From the NCBI RefSeq assembly GCF_027596085.1, contig NC_072449.1, positions 23,720,522-23,784,521 of the forward strand: a stretch of DNA of 64,000 nucleotides, written 5' to 3'. Shown here piece after piece: positions 11,882 through 24,900 of this stretch. A program made the position numbers and the translations under genes. Source of the DNA: Anoplopoma fimbria. Its lineage: Eukaryota > Chordata > Actinopteri > Perciformes > Anoplopomatidae. Under the pieces are notes generated by a model, which was not told the origin of the DNA, made no database searches, and saw only the letters and a list, made by a program, of their open reading frames with translations. The number at the start of each line of letters is the position of its first letter. Positions within the stretch are counted from its first letter, which is position 1.

Positions 11882-14800
11882 ATTTGACTAATTCAAATTA
11901 CGTAGTCTATAACCTTCTCTAGGAATGACACCCATTCAGTACAGAAAGTAGATATATAATTATAACTCTATGTATACATCAGCTGAATGCAAGCTGTGAA
12001 TGCCGTTCGGTGGTGTAACAGTTAATATTGGTCCCCTCTCAGTACCGTGTACCACAGTTTACTGAGTACTTCCTTCACTGCTGTATTGAAGGCATTTAAA
12101 CATTAAGAAACTGTTTCACCAGTATTGTTACTGTTTCTCATGCCTCTCAGGTCCTATTTATTTTATTTTATGTGACTGTTTTGAATCAATTGTGTGTGAC
12201 TGTGTGTTAACTTCTCTATGCTGCCGTTTTAATCATGTCGCTCTAGTAAAATAGATAAAGTATCTCAAGAGACGTTCTGGTTAAATACAGGTTTAATAAA
12301 TTACACCTAAAAACTCTGTCATTTTGTGTGTTTGTTACAATTCTTTATTATTAGCTGTTTTATTAGAAAATCTTTATTGCAAATAAACAAAATCTCACCT
12401 GATTTGAACTTCACATCATTCTGCACAGTCAGGTTTTATTTTTTTCCTAATTGGCTGAATGTCTGGGTGTCTCCTGTGGTGATATCAGAGCAAATGTCAA
12501 AGCGCATTTCTTATTTTGGCTGAGGTACGTGTTTGTTCTTGTTAAAAAATCTCCCCGGGCTGTGTTACCCTTAGAGGTCATGCGTTGGGCCTTCGGCAGG
12601 ATCAGGGTTCTGGTAGCCGTGACAATACACTTTCATTTCAGCCAGCTAGTAATCCCACAATGCAATAAAACTGTCTGGGCCCTGCGTCTGGCTCCAGTCA
12701 GACCAACTTTACTCACAAAAATGTCCGACCCCCCCTCAATATTATTAAGTGGAATGTAAATCTCAAAATAGAAGTTTAGTGCTCTTTTCTCCTTTTATTT
12801 CCAAGATTCAAGACATCACTAAGCAGCTACTGGCCAGGAGAGAGTCAGTAATTATATAGGGGGAAAGACTCATATGTGTTATAATGAAGGAGTGCATCTC
12901 AACCAAACCAAGACACCAGCGAGGACAGAGGTCACTACGTCTGGTCAGGATGTGTTTACCTTGGCGAGAGAGTTGCAGCTATGTTCAGAAACTGTGTCTA
13001 CGGGTTTAGACATTATATCACAGTTGGTTTTGGTCAACTTTTTAAAACAAATAAGTGTCCTCTGCACTTTCCTCTACTGTCTTGCACTCTGTATTGTTAT
13101 GAATACCGGCCCTAATGGAGAAGGGAATGAATTTCGGCAGGGACTCTTGTTTTCCTCCTTTTGGAAAAGCAATTGTGTTCATGAATGCAAATTATGATCT
13201 TTTATCCTGCCCCAAACATTTTTTGGGCCAAATGGGGGCAGCAAAAACAAGTTGGGAACACAACATTGTCATATCATCCCCTTTAAAGTGATGTGGCCTT
13301 TCCATGTTGGCAAAGAGTTGCCTATTTACACATCCAGCAGTTAGAGACAAATATTATCAATTATTTATATAGTATGTTTCTACTAACAAATGCCACACCA
13401 TTATGTCACATTTAAAGTGACAAATGAGTCACGTGACTATAGCAACTTACGTATTTCATGTTACTAATGACACAAACAACTCACGTGACTTAAGAATAAT
13501 GTGACAAAATGTCAATGTTTACTTTTATTTTCTGATGTGACATGAACATGCAGTCTCAAAAGAAGAAAGTATTGTGTTTGGTTGACCCTGTTATCTACCC
13601 CCATTATTCCCCTGCATGGAAGTCCATTATTCACTCTCTTTTTGAACTCCATTTATTCCTGAAAAAAACAGCTGGCTCTTTATGTTAAACTGCTAAATGA
13701 GGATTCATTCACATTGGGACCATGAATGTCTGTACAAAATGTTAATCCATCCAATGGCTGTTAGTCTGGACCAGACTGACCACCATCCAATAAAGCAATC
13801 CCCTAGTTTTCCTAATTTTTATAGAAGCTATACATGAATAGAACAACTTTTCAGCCTTAAAAATAAAAATCAATCTTGCATTCATATTTGTGCAGCAGTG
13901 ACAGACTGGCTCAATGCTGCCACATAGAACAGAGAATGTAAACCCTATTGATGACTTCAGTTTCCTTAATACTGATCCATTTCATACACTGCGGCCTGAA
14001 TCACTGAAACCTGACCCTCATATATTAACCTTACCTCCTGTATCATATATTCATGTGCGTTTTTTTGCTTAAAATGACCCTCTCATCCTGACATGAACCA
14101 AATCTAATAATAAGCAAGAACAGAAGGTCTTGTAAGGTAAACCAAAGGTGTAATGTATCAGACAATGAAAAATAGTCCATGTAAAGTTTTAGTCGCTGCT
14201 ATCATACTGTTACTCATTTCTGATGGGATGACAGAACTTGGTTTTGGTGACATTTCAATCAGTTATTCAACTCCTTAATTCAAGACAGAATTCAGCAAAA
14301 ACTTCCAAAATTGCAAGTCTGTTCCTTACAGCATGAAAACCATGTATTGATGTAAGGATACACTATTAAAAGGGATTTAATGCTCCACAATAAAAGATGT
14401 AGGCCAAAATTTATTGCTCATCATTAACTTTTTTCACATTAAATTAATCAATTAGCTTCTGCTCCGCTTTTTTCATGATTTATGGCTTCACACTTTTAAA
14501 ATGTGGTTAGGAGGACGTTAGACGTATTCTCGACAAAGGCCTCTCACACCCATCGAGCGTCACCAGCAGCATACTGTAATCACTTAACATTTAGCAGCAG
14601 ATGCTGAGTCAGTGTAGGTAAAAGGAAGGTCAGGCTGTGTGTTTCTGGCAGAGGCAGAGAGAGCGGTCACTCAGGGACACCGAAGACACCTGTGTCATTT
14701 GAAATAGTGTCCATAGAAAACTCCTGGTTAATATGAATTATCCGGCAGAGGCTGAGAGTGTGGGAATGCCCCTTTAGACTCTGTTGTCATTGTGTTGAAT

Positions 14801-14916
14801 GAAACTTGTGTTAACATGGGCAGACCTACAGTACAATGTGCTGCAGGAATGCACTGGTTGACCGGTCATTGCGTACATAAGAGGCGCCACAGGGATTTCT
14901 GAGGGCCCCCGTCCTC
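11882..14916. other. Gene-free stretch
   Basis: No gene supported. The 102- and 107-codon frames near 12451-13197 lack splice or domain support. A fragment of the same interspersed repeat as at 8230-8945 lies at about 13703-13790. Confidence 0.4.
13703..13790. repeat. Fragment of the 8230-8945 repeat family
   Basis: Shares 'CATGAATGTCTGTAC' and 'AATCCATCCAATGGCTGTTAG' followed by 'GTCTGGACCA' with the recalled consensus of the repeat at 8230-8945. Confidence 0.55.
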
Positions 14917-14944
14917 AGTGTGTGTGAGTGTGTGTGCGTGTATG

Positions 14945-15021
<77 letters not shown>

Positions 15022-15027
15022 GTGCGA
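14917..15027. repeat. (TG)n microsatellite
   Basis: Long dinucleotide repeat with a few interruptions (GAGTG, GCG, TTAG). The His-Thr open frames on the other strand are artefacts of it. Confidence 0.95.
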
Positions 15028-15179
15028 GTTTGGTGCATGACTGCACACGCTGGTTAATAGGCTGCAACTCATCTCAGAATCCAATTCTATCATCATAAAC
15101 AAGTGTTTTCAAATATACGTAATGAATGCTTGGTTAATTTAGGGTTACTTTGTTTTGATGTGTGATCAGTGTAAAACAC

Positions 15180-15475
15180 TGTGTTACAAGTAAAAGTCCT
15201 GAATAAGGAATGTTTCTTAATCAAATAAAAGTACAAAAGTATAAACAAGCAAAATGTACTTAAAGTACTAGAAGTACTCATTATGCAGATTGACCCATTT
15301 CAGAATAATGTATTTTATATTTCTGCAAGTATATACAGTACACAGTGTAAGCGTCACTTTAGTATACATCTGTTAAAGGTGGGGGTAATTTTGATCACTT
15401 GATATACTGCTGGGTAGCTTGATCTATAATAATACATTATGATTTATTTGTTGATTACATTTTGAATCAATAAAG
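15180..15475. repeat. Teleost 'AAGTAAAAGTAC' interspersed repeat
   Basis: The run 'AAAATGTACTTAAAGTACTA', then 'GTACTCATTATGCAGATTG', 'CCCATTTCAGAATAATGTAT' and 'TACTGCTGGGTAGCTTGATC' matches a family recalled from many fish loci. Further fragments of the opposite end are at 18820-18960 and 38135-38225. Superfamily not assigned. Confidence 0.65.
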
Positions 15476-16383
15476 CTGTCACATAAATGTAGTGTAGAAA
15501 AAGTCCAATATTTCCCTCTGTAATCTAGTAGACTCAAAGTATAGTAGCACAAATTTTAAATAGACCTTGAGCAAGATACTGAAACCCAAATTGCTCCCAA
15601 TGTCCAGGAAAAAAGAAACAACTTCATCATTCATGTTTTTCATATTTACTTTTATACAAATAAATTTCTATTTATCCGTTATTTTCATTCTTTTAAAGCT
15701 CACTTTAGTATTTTTGGCCTAAAAACTTTATCAATTGTGCCCATAGATGGCAGCCATGAGTTTTGTTTATCTGGAACCCAAAACACAGTCCTGTTGCACA
15801 AAAACTTTGCATGAAGCACTTTTTTGCAGTTTACATTTGTAACCTGAACCTTCACGATGTGGAATGCACTGGAACCGACTATAAAACCAGAATCAACGAT
15901 CAGAACAGAGACTTCACATCAACTAATGGAAGCATAATCATATCCATCAGAGCAGTCAGGATGTGTGTGAGTGTCGCCTCCCTCCACCACTGAACAGCCA
16001 TAAGACCGAGAGATGAAAGAAGCATAGCTAAGATGGAACATTTAGCCATGATTCAGGTCTATAAAACTGTATTGATTTGCTGCTCGCCTTCCTGCACAGT
16101 CCCTGCCTGGCCGGTGCCATGGTAATTTGTCCCCCAGGTCTAAGGTTGCATGTGAATTTTCTGTTGTGTCAGCTGAGTTTAATACAGTGCATGCTTGAGA
16201 GGAGGTGAACTCTCATTATCGCACACTGCTTTAATTAAGAGCTCGTTGTCAACTCAACCAACATCTTTAACTCGTTTATTACCTCCTGCAGTAGGCATCT
16301 CAAAAACAGCAATATTTCATATTTTTCAGAAGAGTGCGTGTAACTTAGTCACGAACACATCTGCTGCAGAAATCATAAAGTGA

Positions 16384-16440
16384 TTGTAAGTCGCTTTGGA
16401 TAAAAGCGTCTGCTAAATGACTATAATGTGAATGTAATGT
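16384..16440 (+). repeat. SINE/LINE conserved tail fragment
   Basis: Contains 'GTAAGTCGCTTTGGATAAAA' followed by GCGTCTGCTAAATGAC and a short TAATG-type tail. This block is shared by many fish SINEs (V-SINE-like) and their partner LINEs. Only the terminal part is present. Confidence 0.65.
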
Positions 16441-16764
16441 ATAATGCTGTCATTCCTCCTCTACAGGGTTTTTGGCCTCAAAGAATCCCCCATGATGTCC
16501 AAACATTGATTTTAAGGTTCCAGGAGATACCAAGTGGTAATGAGTGGAGGGGTGTTTTTTTTTCGTTTTCGATGTAAGGTCACACTTCCCTTTATTGTGG
16601 TAGAGGTTCAGGTCCTTGCCAGGTGCAGGCTATATAATGCTGCCAATAAGCATGTGGTTGGTCTGCACCTCACCTTTGACGCAAGTCTACTGCATCAAAA
16701 GCTGCTTATTGGTGATCTTAACAAACAGTAAGTAACTTATTTTAAACAAAGTAAAGCATCTATT

Positions 16765-16925
16765 AGGGCGCCCTCATAGCCTTGGAGCTAAGTTGCTGTC
16801 CTTGAACGCCACGATTCCAGTTTGAGTCCGACTGGGGACCTTTTCTTGCATGTTGTTTCCCCTCTCTCTCTCTCTATATATATATATTGCCGCTCATTTC
16901 CTGTCATCTCTCTACTGTCAGCTGG
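16765..16925 (+). repeat. Degenerate tRNA-derived SINE
   Basis: Starts GGGCGCCCTCATAGCC, has a B-box-like 'CAGTTTGAGTCCGACTGGGG', then 'CTTGCATGTTGTTTCCCC' and a CT-rich stretch ending 'ATTTCCTGTCATCTCTCTAC'. This order matches a common fish tRNA-type SINE; the A-box region is strongly diverged. No clear target duplication was seen. Confidence 0.55.
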
Positions 16926-17898
16926 CTGACAAACTCTTTACCTCTTATAACTTGCATCCATCCAACACTTCATGACCTGAGGAAGATGATGTCACGGAAA
17001 GTTGTGCTGATCTGGCAGCGGTGTTGCATCATTATTTCTTGACTTGCTGTCTGTGTGAAACAAAGAGGCCTCTATGGGTGAATACATTTGCAGATTAATA
17101 TAGTATTTTAACTCAAAACTGTTGAATTTCACCAAACAAACCTTTGAAAGTCGTCCTCAAAACCCAGCAAAGCAACTGCTGATCGACCCTTTTCATACGG
17201 CCACTACTGGAAGTGGTTACTAAGGTGTGGCCTTTTGGTTCTGTCACAACAACGAAACAGCCTTGTGGTTTGTACATTAAAACAAGATAAGTAGTACACA
17301 AGATTCAAATGTTGTGTATGGTGACAAAAAAATGGCCACAATCTTCAGATACACTAGTTCTTGATATTGGGCGTTCTGAATACTTTCTTTCAGTATAAAT
17401 GGCTCCATTTTCTTGGATGGGCTTCTGTAACTCACCTCCTCCCCTTGTACCCGTTGTACAGGTTGCATTAGCACAGAGCCACAGCCTGCTGGTTGAAGAG
17501 CCTTGTTGCGGGGGAAGCCAGGACGGGTGCCAGGTCTGGAGGGGTGCACAGGGCCCACCACACTCAGCACGTCCCAAACAACCGGTGCACGAACCAGAGC
17601 CATCTGCTGTCCATTTCACTTACATTCTCACTTGATGCTCTGCCAGCAGCTCGCTTTTTTCACCCCTGGAACGAGACTAATCCTCCAGTCCTCACATGAG
17701 CCACCAAAGCGACGGTTTCAGCTGGCAGGACACACTTCGGATTTTTGCCTGAGAAAACAAAGAGCGCCACTTCCCTGAAACGTATTTCAAAAGCAATATC
17801 ATTTATCACAAACCCTCTTTCAAGCTCCATCCTCTACTTACTGTAATGACCATATCTGGCTCTCCACTCCTCATGAGTATCTTTAAATCATTTGCATC

Positions 17899-18048
17899 AA
17901 CTAAATAACCATTAAGCACTCAGCAGTCCGACCTCAACAGTTAAAGTACATAAATGGCTCATGACCTGAACATCAGATGCATCATCTTCAAGACTGCACA
18001 TCTCTGTTTGAGTGATTTCCATGAACTAAATAACCATTAAGCACTCAG
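17899..18048. repeat. Direct repeat pair, 25 bp, 125 bp apart
   Basis: AACTAAATAACCATTAAGCA plus CTCAG occurs at 17899-17923 and again, identical, at 18024-18048. The intervening DNA is not obviously repeated. Confidence 0.8.
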
Positions 18049-18819
18049 TGTCCCAGCCTCCTCGACCATTAATGCACACTGGTGCATCAAAGAAGAAGAA
18101 GAGATTGATCAGAGAAGTTATGTTTCATAGAGACAAAAGTGCAATGGAGATATTTCTGTTGTGTTAAAGCTTTCTACCCTGAAGAGGAGCATTTATCAGA
18201 TTGTTACTCACTCAATATGCTTGCAGTTGCATAAAACTTTCTATTCCATACTGAAACTCAAGAAGTGCAAGCATGAATGTATTTCATGACCTTTCAGAGA
18301 GTTTCCTGACAGTTGTAAGAAACAGGTATCAGTATTTCAGTATGAGTCATGAGTATAAAAGCACGACGGAGCCTCACATTAAGTTGTGATTCATCAAGAA
18401 TTACAACTTCTCACCGTGAGAAATTTTTAAGGTTTTCTCTCTGGGTACTCTGTTAAGTGATGTATTTGAAAAGCATTTAAAGTAAAGTGACTTATAGAAC
18501 GTTGTCAGACAACAATACATAAACATTCATGAGATGATTATGATTCATTATGAATGTATAATGTTTTATAGGCACTGATAAAACGCATCAGTTACCATTA
18601 TGTGCTCTTCAAAACAAGGTCATAATGTTTTTTGAATGGATATAAGTTTTGAGTGTCCTTATATGCATTATCAATCGATTGAACCTTTTGTAAACCCCCT
18701 TTATGATAGGTAACTGCCAAATTATTACAACTACAGTAGATACGAGATAGAAACATTCCGTAAAAGAAAATTTAAAAAAGACGTAAAATAATGACAACTA
18801 AACTTTGTTCTAAAAACCA

Positions 18820-18960
18820 GTGGTGGTTAGTAACTATTCTCAAGTACTGTACTGAATAGATTTTTACTTTTTACTCCAATACATTTTTGCCTAGGGGTTA
18901 CTTTTGAGACTTTGTACATTTGGCTGATAATGCTTCTGTGCTTTTACTTATACCATAGAA
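18820..18960. repeat. Fragment of the 'AAGTAAAAGTAC' repeat family
   Basis: 'CCAGTGGTGGTTAGTAACTA', 'CAAGTACTGTACTGAATAG' and 'TTTTTACTCCAATACATTTT' correspond to the other end of the repeat at 15180-15475. Confidence 0.6.
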
Positions 18961-20838
18961 GCACATAGTATTTTTTGCATTAATGTATAGGTACTTTACT
19001 TAGAATAAGAGAATAGTATAGTTTAGAATACTGTAGTAGAATAAGACTTTTAGAATAAGAGTCTCAGTAGTCTAGTACTTCCTCTGCTACTGCATAACAC
19101 TTTCTAAGCAAAAACAAGGTACGTTTTAAAATAGATGAATTCACATTGAGGTAATGGAAATGCATGTATTTGTCTTTTTGATGAGGGTTTGATGAGAAAA
19201 TCAATACCACTATTACGTTTATATGAAGTTACTACTAGTGAAAGAAATCTCCCTACATTCATTAGGAGAGCCAAGCTGACGCTGTCACCGACACCCTTGC
19301 ATGCTTCAAAGGAGCTTGCTCAGACACTAAAGAGTTGAGTCTCTAAGTTTACATTTGAAGATGTCTCCTTGGGGAGGCTGTTCCAACACCTTGAAGCACA
19401 AAATCCAAAACGATTTCATGTTAAAACCCTTGTTTTACTTCATTCCAGCTTGTTTTCCAAACCAGCGGATTGAACATTGTGCTCTGAAATAAGAGACCTC
19501 TCCAACCAGATGGTCTGTCCTCTCTCTGTGCTGCAGACCACACATGTCTCTTTCAAACGTGAGTGGTATTAAACTGTTTTTTAAGATTAGGCCCTGAGAG
19601 AGGTGCATGCTGATGGTAGTGATTTAGGCCTATCTACCTTTTATCTATTTATTTCCCTTTGTACACAAATGCCAGCTGTGTCACACGCCAAAACTTTGAT
19701 GTGATTCACATTAATAGTGGCAAATCAATCTATCTTTGCATCACTGTGGAATAAACTCAAGCGCCTTTATGTCTGTGTGTGGGGGGTTAAGGTGCAGGAG
19801 TGTTTAGTGATAATTCAGCTGTAAATGAATAACAGCAGGAAGAGATGGTGCAGATGATCGGTGAGTTTCCTCCTCTGAATAAAGGGATGATAAGGTTCCA
19901 CAGAGTTAAGTAGGTTACCACGCAGCCCTTCACAGGCAGCTTCGCCGGTGCTTTCCTGCACACATGATATTACTGGCTGATCACCAACTACCTTTTTTCC
20001 AGCAGAAGTTCTGCATGTGTGTCCAAAGAGAAAGCCAGCAAGGTGAAAAGGATGCCAGTTGTACATCTGTGAAATCTATAAGTACCTTGTCTATGAAATA
20101 TTAACAAGTCATTGTCAGTAAAACGCATTAGCTCGCAGACAGTAGGGCACACCCGGAAAAGACTGAAGGTTTCCAGACTCTTTCTCCAAACTCCACTCCA
20201 CCTCCACCTTCAGGGAATGACCACTTCAAGTGATTTGATTAGCTGGAAAATGACCACCAGCTCCGTGTTCATATGACTATTTTAGAGACAGATTCGACTC
20301 TGTGTCAAGTGTTTGCCCCCCAGTCAGATGCTGCGTGCAGCTTCGGTAATAGACTGAACTTTTTACCTTCCAGAGATACAATCATCCACAGTCAGTACAC
20401 ATTCAGGGCGCAAGACTGGAAGTAATAAGAGCTCTAATCTTGCTTATCATGCCGACAAAACCTTATGAATCTGTGCGGTTCGGAAGCTGATTTCTATGTT
20501 TTTTTACAAATATATATTAGGAAAAAAATTGCTTCTCATCTTCTTTTCAATCTGTTTTATTTTACAAAATAACTCAAGAAAAACCTAACAAGGAAGCAGG
20601 ATGTGATTAACACATTGATACAAATTTCATAAAACCCTTTGAAGGACTTTCAAATGGAGGTTAGAGTGATCCAGGTATCTCACTCATGAATTAAGGGTGT
20701 AAGTAAGGGCATTGGCCTTTTACCATGCACAGAAAAATTCAACCCTGCAGCATTTTAAGGGAGTTGTGTGGATGATAAAGCATTTTAAGGGATATTTGTG
20801 TTATGCAGTGTGGGCCTTACTGAAGAATCCATCTGCTG

Positions 20839-20840
<2 letters not shown>

Positions 20841-20871
<31 letters not shown>
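20841..20871. repeat. (TG)n microsatellite
   Basis: About fifteen uninterrupted GT units. Confidence 0.95.
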
Positions 20872-20875
<4 letters not shown>

Positions 20876-21644
20876 AGAGGGAGAATGAGAGTATGCAACA
20901 AATATTTTCTTTGTTGTAAAACACACTTTCACAGGCTGCACAATGTCACTACGGCTGCCAATTTCAAACCAGAGATTCAAAAAGCCGTTACAAACCACAC
21001 AAAATCAAAATGTGTTGGCAGCAAGAAGTTTTAGATTTTTTTGTCAGCTCATTTCATTCACCGTCATCCTCCTGTGGTCTCGATGACTCAACACTAAAGT
21101 TGAACCCCTCTCTCATAAACCGGCTTGAACTGCTGTGCAATGCTGAGCCCCATGCAAAACATCTTTATCTTTCTCACCCACATTTGTTTCTGTTTGCAGT
21201 TTTCCTCGCAGGGTGACAAATTGTACTCCGCCAATAAGTCTTGACTGAGGAAGTAAGAAAAACCCCCGCACCGCCTCAAAGTGAATTAGAGGAGCATTAT
21301 GCCACAAAACAATACCCAGAAGTGAGTGATTTCCCAAACTGCAGGGCATGAGAAGCCGTAGCGAGCTGTCTCGTATACGTGCAGTCTACCAGTGCCCCAG
21401 CAGGGACGGGACGGTATGAATGATGCATGTCTTTACCACTTCCCATGGCGCCCTGCTATATGAGGTGGCCGTCTAACTGAACAGACACAGTGCATGGCGA
21501 CTTGTGAAGACTGTGAAGGAAACAGACTGTGAAGAGGAAAACCGTGAGAGACATGCAAATCTGCAGCAACTCTGATACACAGAAGCCCATTTATTGTTTC
21601 AGAAAGCAAAAAGGGAGAAGCGGTTTTACAAACAGCTTTCATAC

Positions 21645-21769
<125 letters not shown>

Positions 21770-21875
21770 ACCTGTATACCTATGGGTGTACCAATGGCAG
21801 CAAACATGCACCCAAGAAGGCAAAAACATGAGCCTCAGCTGTAGAGGGTGTGTACATCTAACCATAAACCACAGA

Positions 21876-21907
21876 ACACACACACACACACACACACACT
21901 TTAAATA
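21876..21907 (+). promoter_or_regulatory. Candidate core promoter of the Ig receptor gene
   Basis: A (CA)12 tract is followed immediately by TTAAATA (21901-21907), 59 bp before the ATG at 21966. If used as a TATA-like box the transcript would start near 21930 and have a 5' UTR of roughly 35 nt. This is positional inference only. Confidence 0.3.
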
Positions 21908-21965
21908 CCCTTATGCCCTACATACTGTCAGATGATCCAACTCCGTTTCACTCAATGACACCATC

Positions 21966-24900
21966 ATGGGATGCTCTGGGCTGTTTATTTTGGGTTTGGT
22001 CCTAAATGTTGCTCACTGCTTGGAAATCCTGGGTAAGTCTGCAGGGTTAATCTGGGTCTAATCTGTCTGTGACTGTCAGCTATTTATGGCCTTATTTTAC
22101 TAACCCTCAAGGTCTTGTTTAACCTGTGGCATTTGCACTAAACAGTGCTGCTATGGTTTTCTTAAGTGATTAGTCCAATTTATAAATGCATACAGGCAAT
22201 AAAGCCACATGCTGGATGCATCTTGAATGCACTAAATAATAACTGTTTCTGCAGTATATTGCTGATGATTGGTATTGTCACTCCAGCAGTCAGTTCGTTA
22301 TTATTGACCAGTGGTGTCACCTAAAACCACATTAGTTTCCTTTACAGCCTTTAAAAGTTAATATATGAGGGCCGTTAAGGTTTTTCTTTGTGTGAGGGAG
22401 AAACCCTCTGCAGCCTACAGTTCAGATTTTCTACTGTATGTCTTTTTTGGTTTCAGTCTAAAGTCTTTGTTTCTGCTGTCACTGGGACTTCCAGCTGGAG
22501 ATGAAAGTTTGAACATGTGAAAAAGCTCTGTCCCTCAAAGTCGAAAGTCTTATTTGTTTACCACATCCCCAGTCTGTAAAGGAAGAGTTGCTGTGCATCA
22601 CTGGTGAATGGTTGCTGTTTGGTGAGAAAAAGAAGCCCCTGGGGCTCAGGAAATATGGTGCAGCGCATGAATAACTGATTTTTTCCCCCCTTCTCTCAGT
22701 TATTACTTAGTTTGTATCCTTAAGGTGTGCCTTTTCCATGCTTGGCTGACATTTATTTTGGCAATAACCTGCAAGGGCAAATCAATTATAAACCCACAAG
22801 GCGTAATTGAACTGATGCAGCATATTTATTTCTCTCCCTCTGTGTCCTTTCCTCCTAAAAGGCTTTGGAGGCTCTCTACATTGTTTCCATTTGCTGTGAT
22901 GTATAGTAAGACCAACAGCGTTTCAGCTTTTACGTTGTTTGATGCAAACAGTTTGGTTTAGACTGCAGCAGCTGGCTGTAAGTTCTGTGGTTTTCCATAT
23001 TGCAGTGCAGTACCATTATTTTACTCATCATGTATCTAAAGCTGAATACAGGTTCTTGGCTCCAGCTGGCTGATGGGGCAAACTATGTCCTCAGGTGCAC
23101 TTTGATAAAGTCAGCAGAGGAAGCAGCATTATTGGAACTTTGTATGCATTGGAGCCAGCACACTGTCCTTTCTGCAAGTGTTAAAACCTGTCATTCTCTA
23201 ATAAATGTCCTTTCCTCTGAAACCTCCCCTAACTGTGGCTGATTTCTGAGCAGTGTGGAGGGAAGTGGTCGTCGGTGTTGGTGGATGGATCAGGGCGTAA
23301 CTTTTGGACTGTTTTCATTTCATTAACATAATGGAGTCCTCCACTAAATATAAACTGTGGGGACAAGGTTGCATTTGTCAAGTGCCATTGTGTGAACAAA
23401 GTCCAATTCCTGTTCTCATCCCTTTGACTATTAGAGGGCTACTCCATCTTTAACCTATACTTTCATATCAGTTTGGGTTGAAGAGCCATGTTTGTAAGCC
23501 ATTCTAGCAGCACAAATGGCATCATTGGTCTGGCCTGTGGTCAGTGTGACATTTTGTACCGACATTACTGTATCTTACTGAATTTGTCTAAATATGTGCA
23601 AAACTAATGATATGCCAATCAGCCTCGGCTGTACTTTATATTAAGGGCTAATCAGTAAACACGCTAAACTAAGAGAGTGAACGTGGTTAACATTACCCGC
23701 TAAACATCAGCATGTTAACATTGTCAGTGTGAGCGTGTTAGCATGGCTGTAGACTCTTACTCTTGTTTTTATTGATTAGTCATTGACACATTCTAATAAT
23801 GATAAAATGACTGAGAGCCACATCACCGCTGAGCCGGTTAGTCATTCTCATCCATCACAGTTTCACTCAGCTAGTGAGAGACAATAGGATGTGCAGAAAG
23901 CACTTTCATAAGCACAACAGTGGACATCTGTCAACCTGCTGTCGGTCAGGAACAATCACATTTTGCCCCTCAAACATTTCTGCTTTGCTGCTGTTTGCGG
24001 TTTCAGGGCTGTTCAGCTGAATTTATGACATCTTGTTGTTACTGAACATTATGCTGTTTTGTGTCACAGATCCGGCTGGAGAGACGGTTATTGATTTCAC
24101 TCCCAACATCACAGCATTCCTGGGAGAGGACGTCTACCTGAGCTGTAGATATCAGGGCGAGGACAAAATCGAGAGCGCCGAGTGGAAACGCCAGATCAAC
24201 AACAAAATGAAATCCAAGCGACTGGCCGGGTTTGTAAATGGCAAAGCCTTTAGCCGCGATAACATCTCACAGCCTGAGTCTCTCTCCAACCTCACAGTTA
24301 GGATGAAGGTGTCCAGTGTGGAAGCAGAGGGAGAATACATCTGTGAGTTTAGAACAGAGGATGAACAGTATCTTGGAAGCCTATATCTCACTGTTGTAGG
24401 TAAGCAAACCCAATAATATATGATTTTCTTTCTTTCACCACTATGATAAGAAATTTGCCCAATGGGGTTGCCATAATTTAAAATAAATCTAAAAGGTAAT
24501 AACTGATGCACCACCAATCTGATTTGAATTTAACTTAATGATAATGTATGTTCGACTCAAGTCATGCATATGTCATGTCTAGGAAGATTGACATGTTTAC
24601 TATCTTTGTTCACAGCTCGGCCTGATGTACAGATGCTGGTGAATGCAGAGACCATAAACGGCTCTCACTACCAGTCGGTTTCATGCTCTGCGGTCGGTGG
24701 TAGGCCTAGGCCTCAGATCAGCTGGTTGGTCGCAGGCCGTCCTCCTTCATATGACACTTTTGCTGTGGACGTGAGTGAAACCGTTCACTCAAACGGCACC
24801 TCCACCCTGAGCAGCATCCTCCGGTTCCCCACCCACCTGCAGGACGAGGAAAGCGTGACTTGTGTGGTTGTACACCCAACCTTCCCAGACCCCAAACTCA

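Larger units (their letters stand above)
15476..21640. other. Gene-free stretch with repeat fragments
   Basis: No supportable gene. The overlapping frames on both strands at 17277-17778 are mutually antisense and show no family resemblance. The repeat fragments it contains are listed separately (16384-16440, 16765-16925, 17899-18048, 18820-18960, 20841-20871). Confidence 0.4.

Noticed and set aside
14826..15102. His-Thr repeat open frames
   Set aside because: Translations of the (TG)n repeat; no splice or start support.
17277..17778. Overlapping open frames of 68-108 codons on both strands
   Set aside because: Mutually antisense, no splice sites or domain resemblance; coding potential cannot be separated from chance in a G/C-richer segment.
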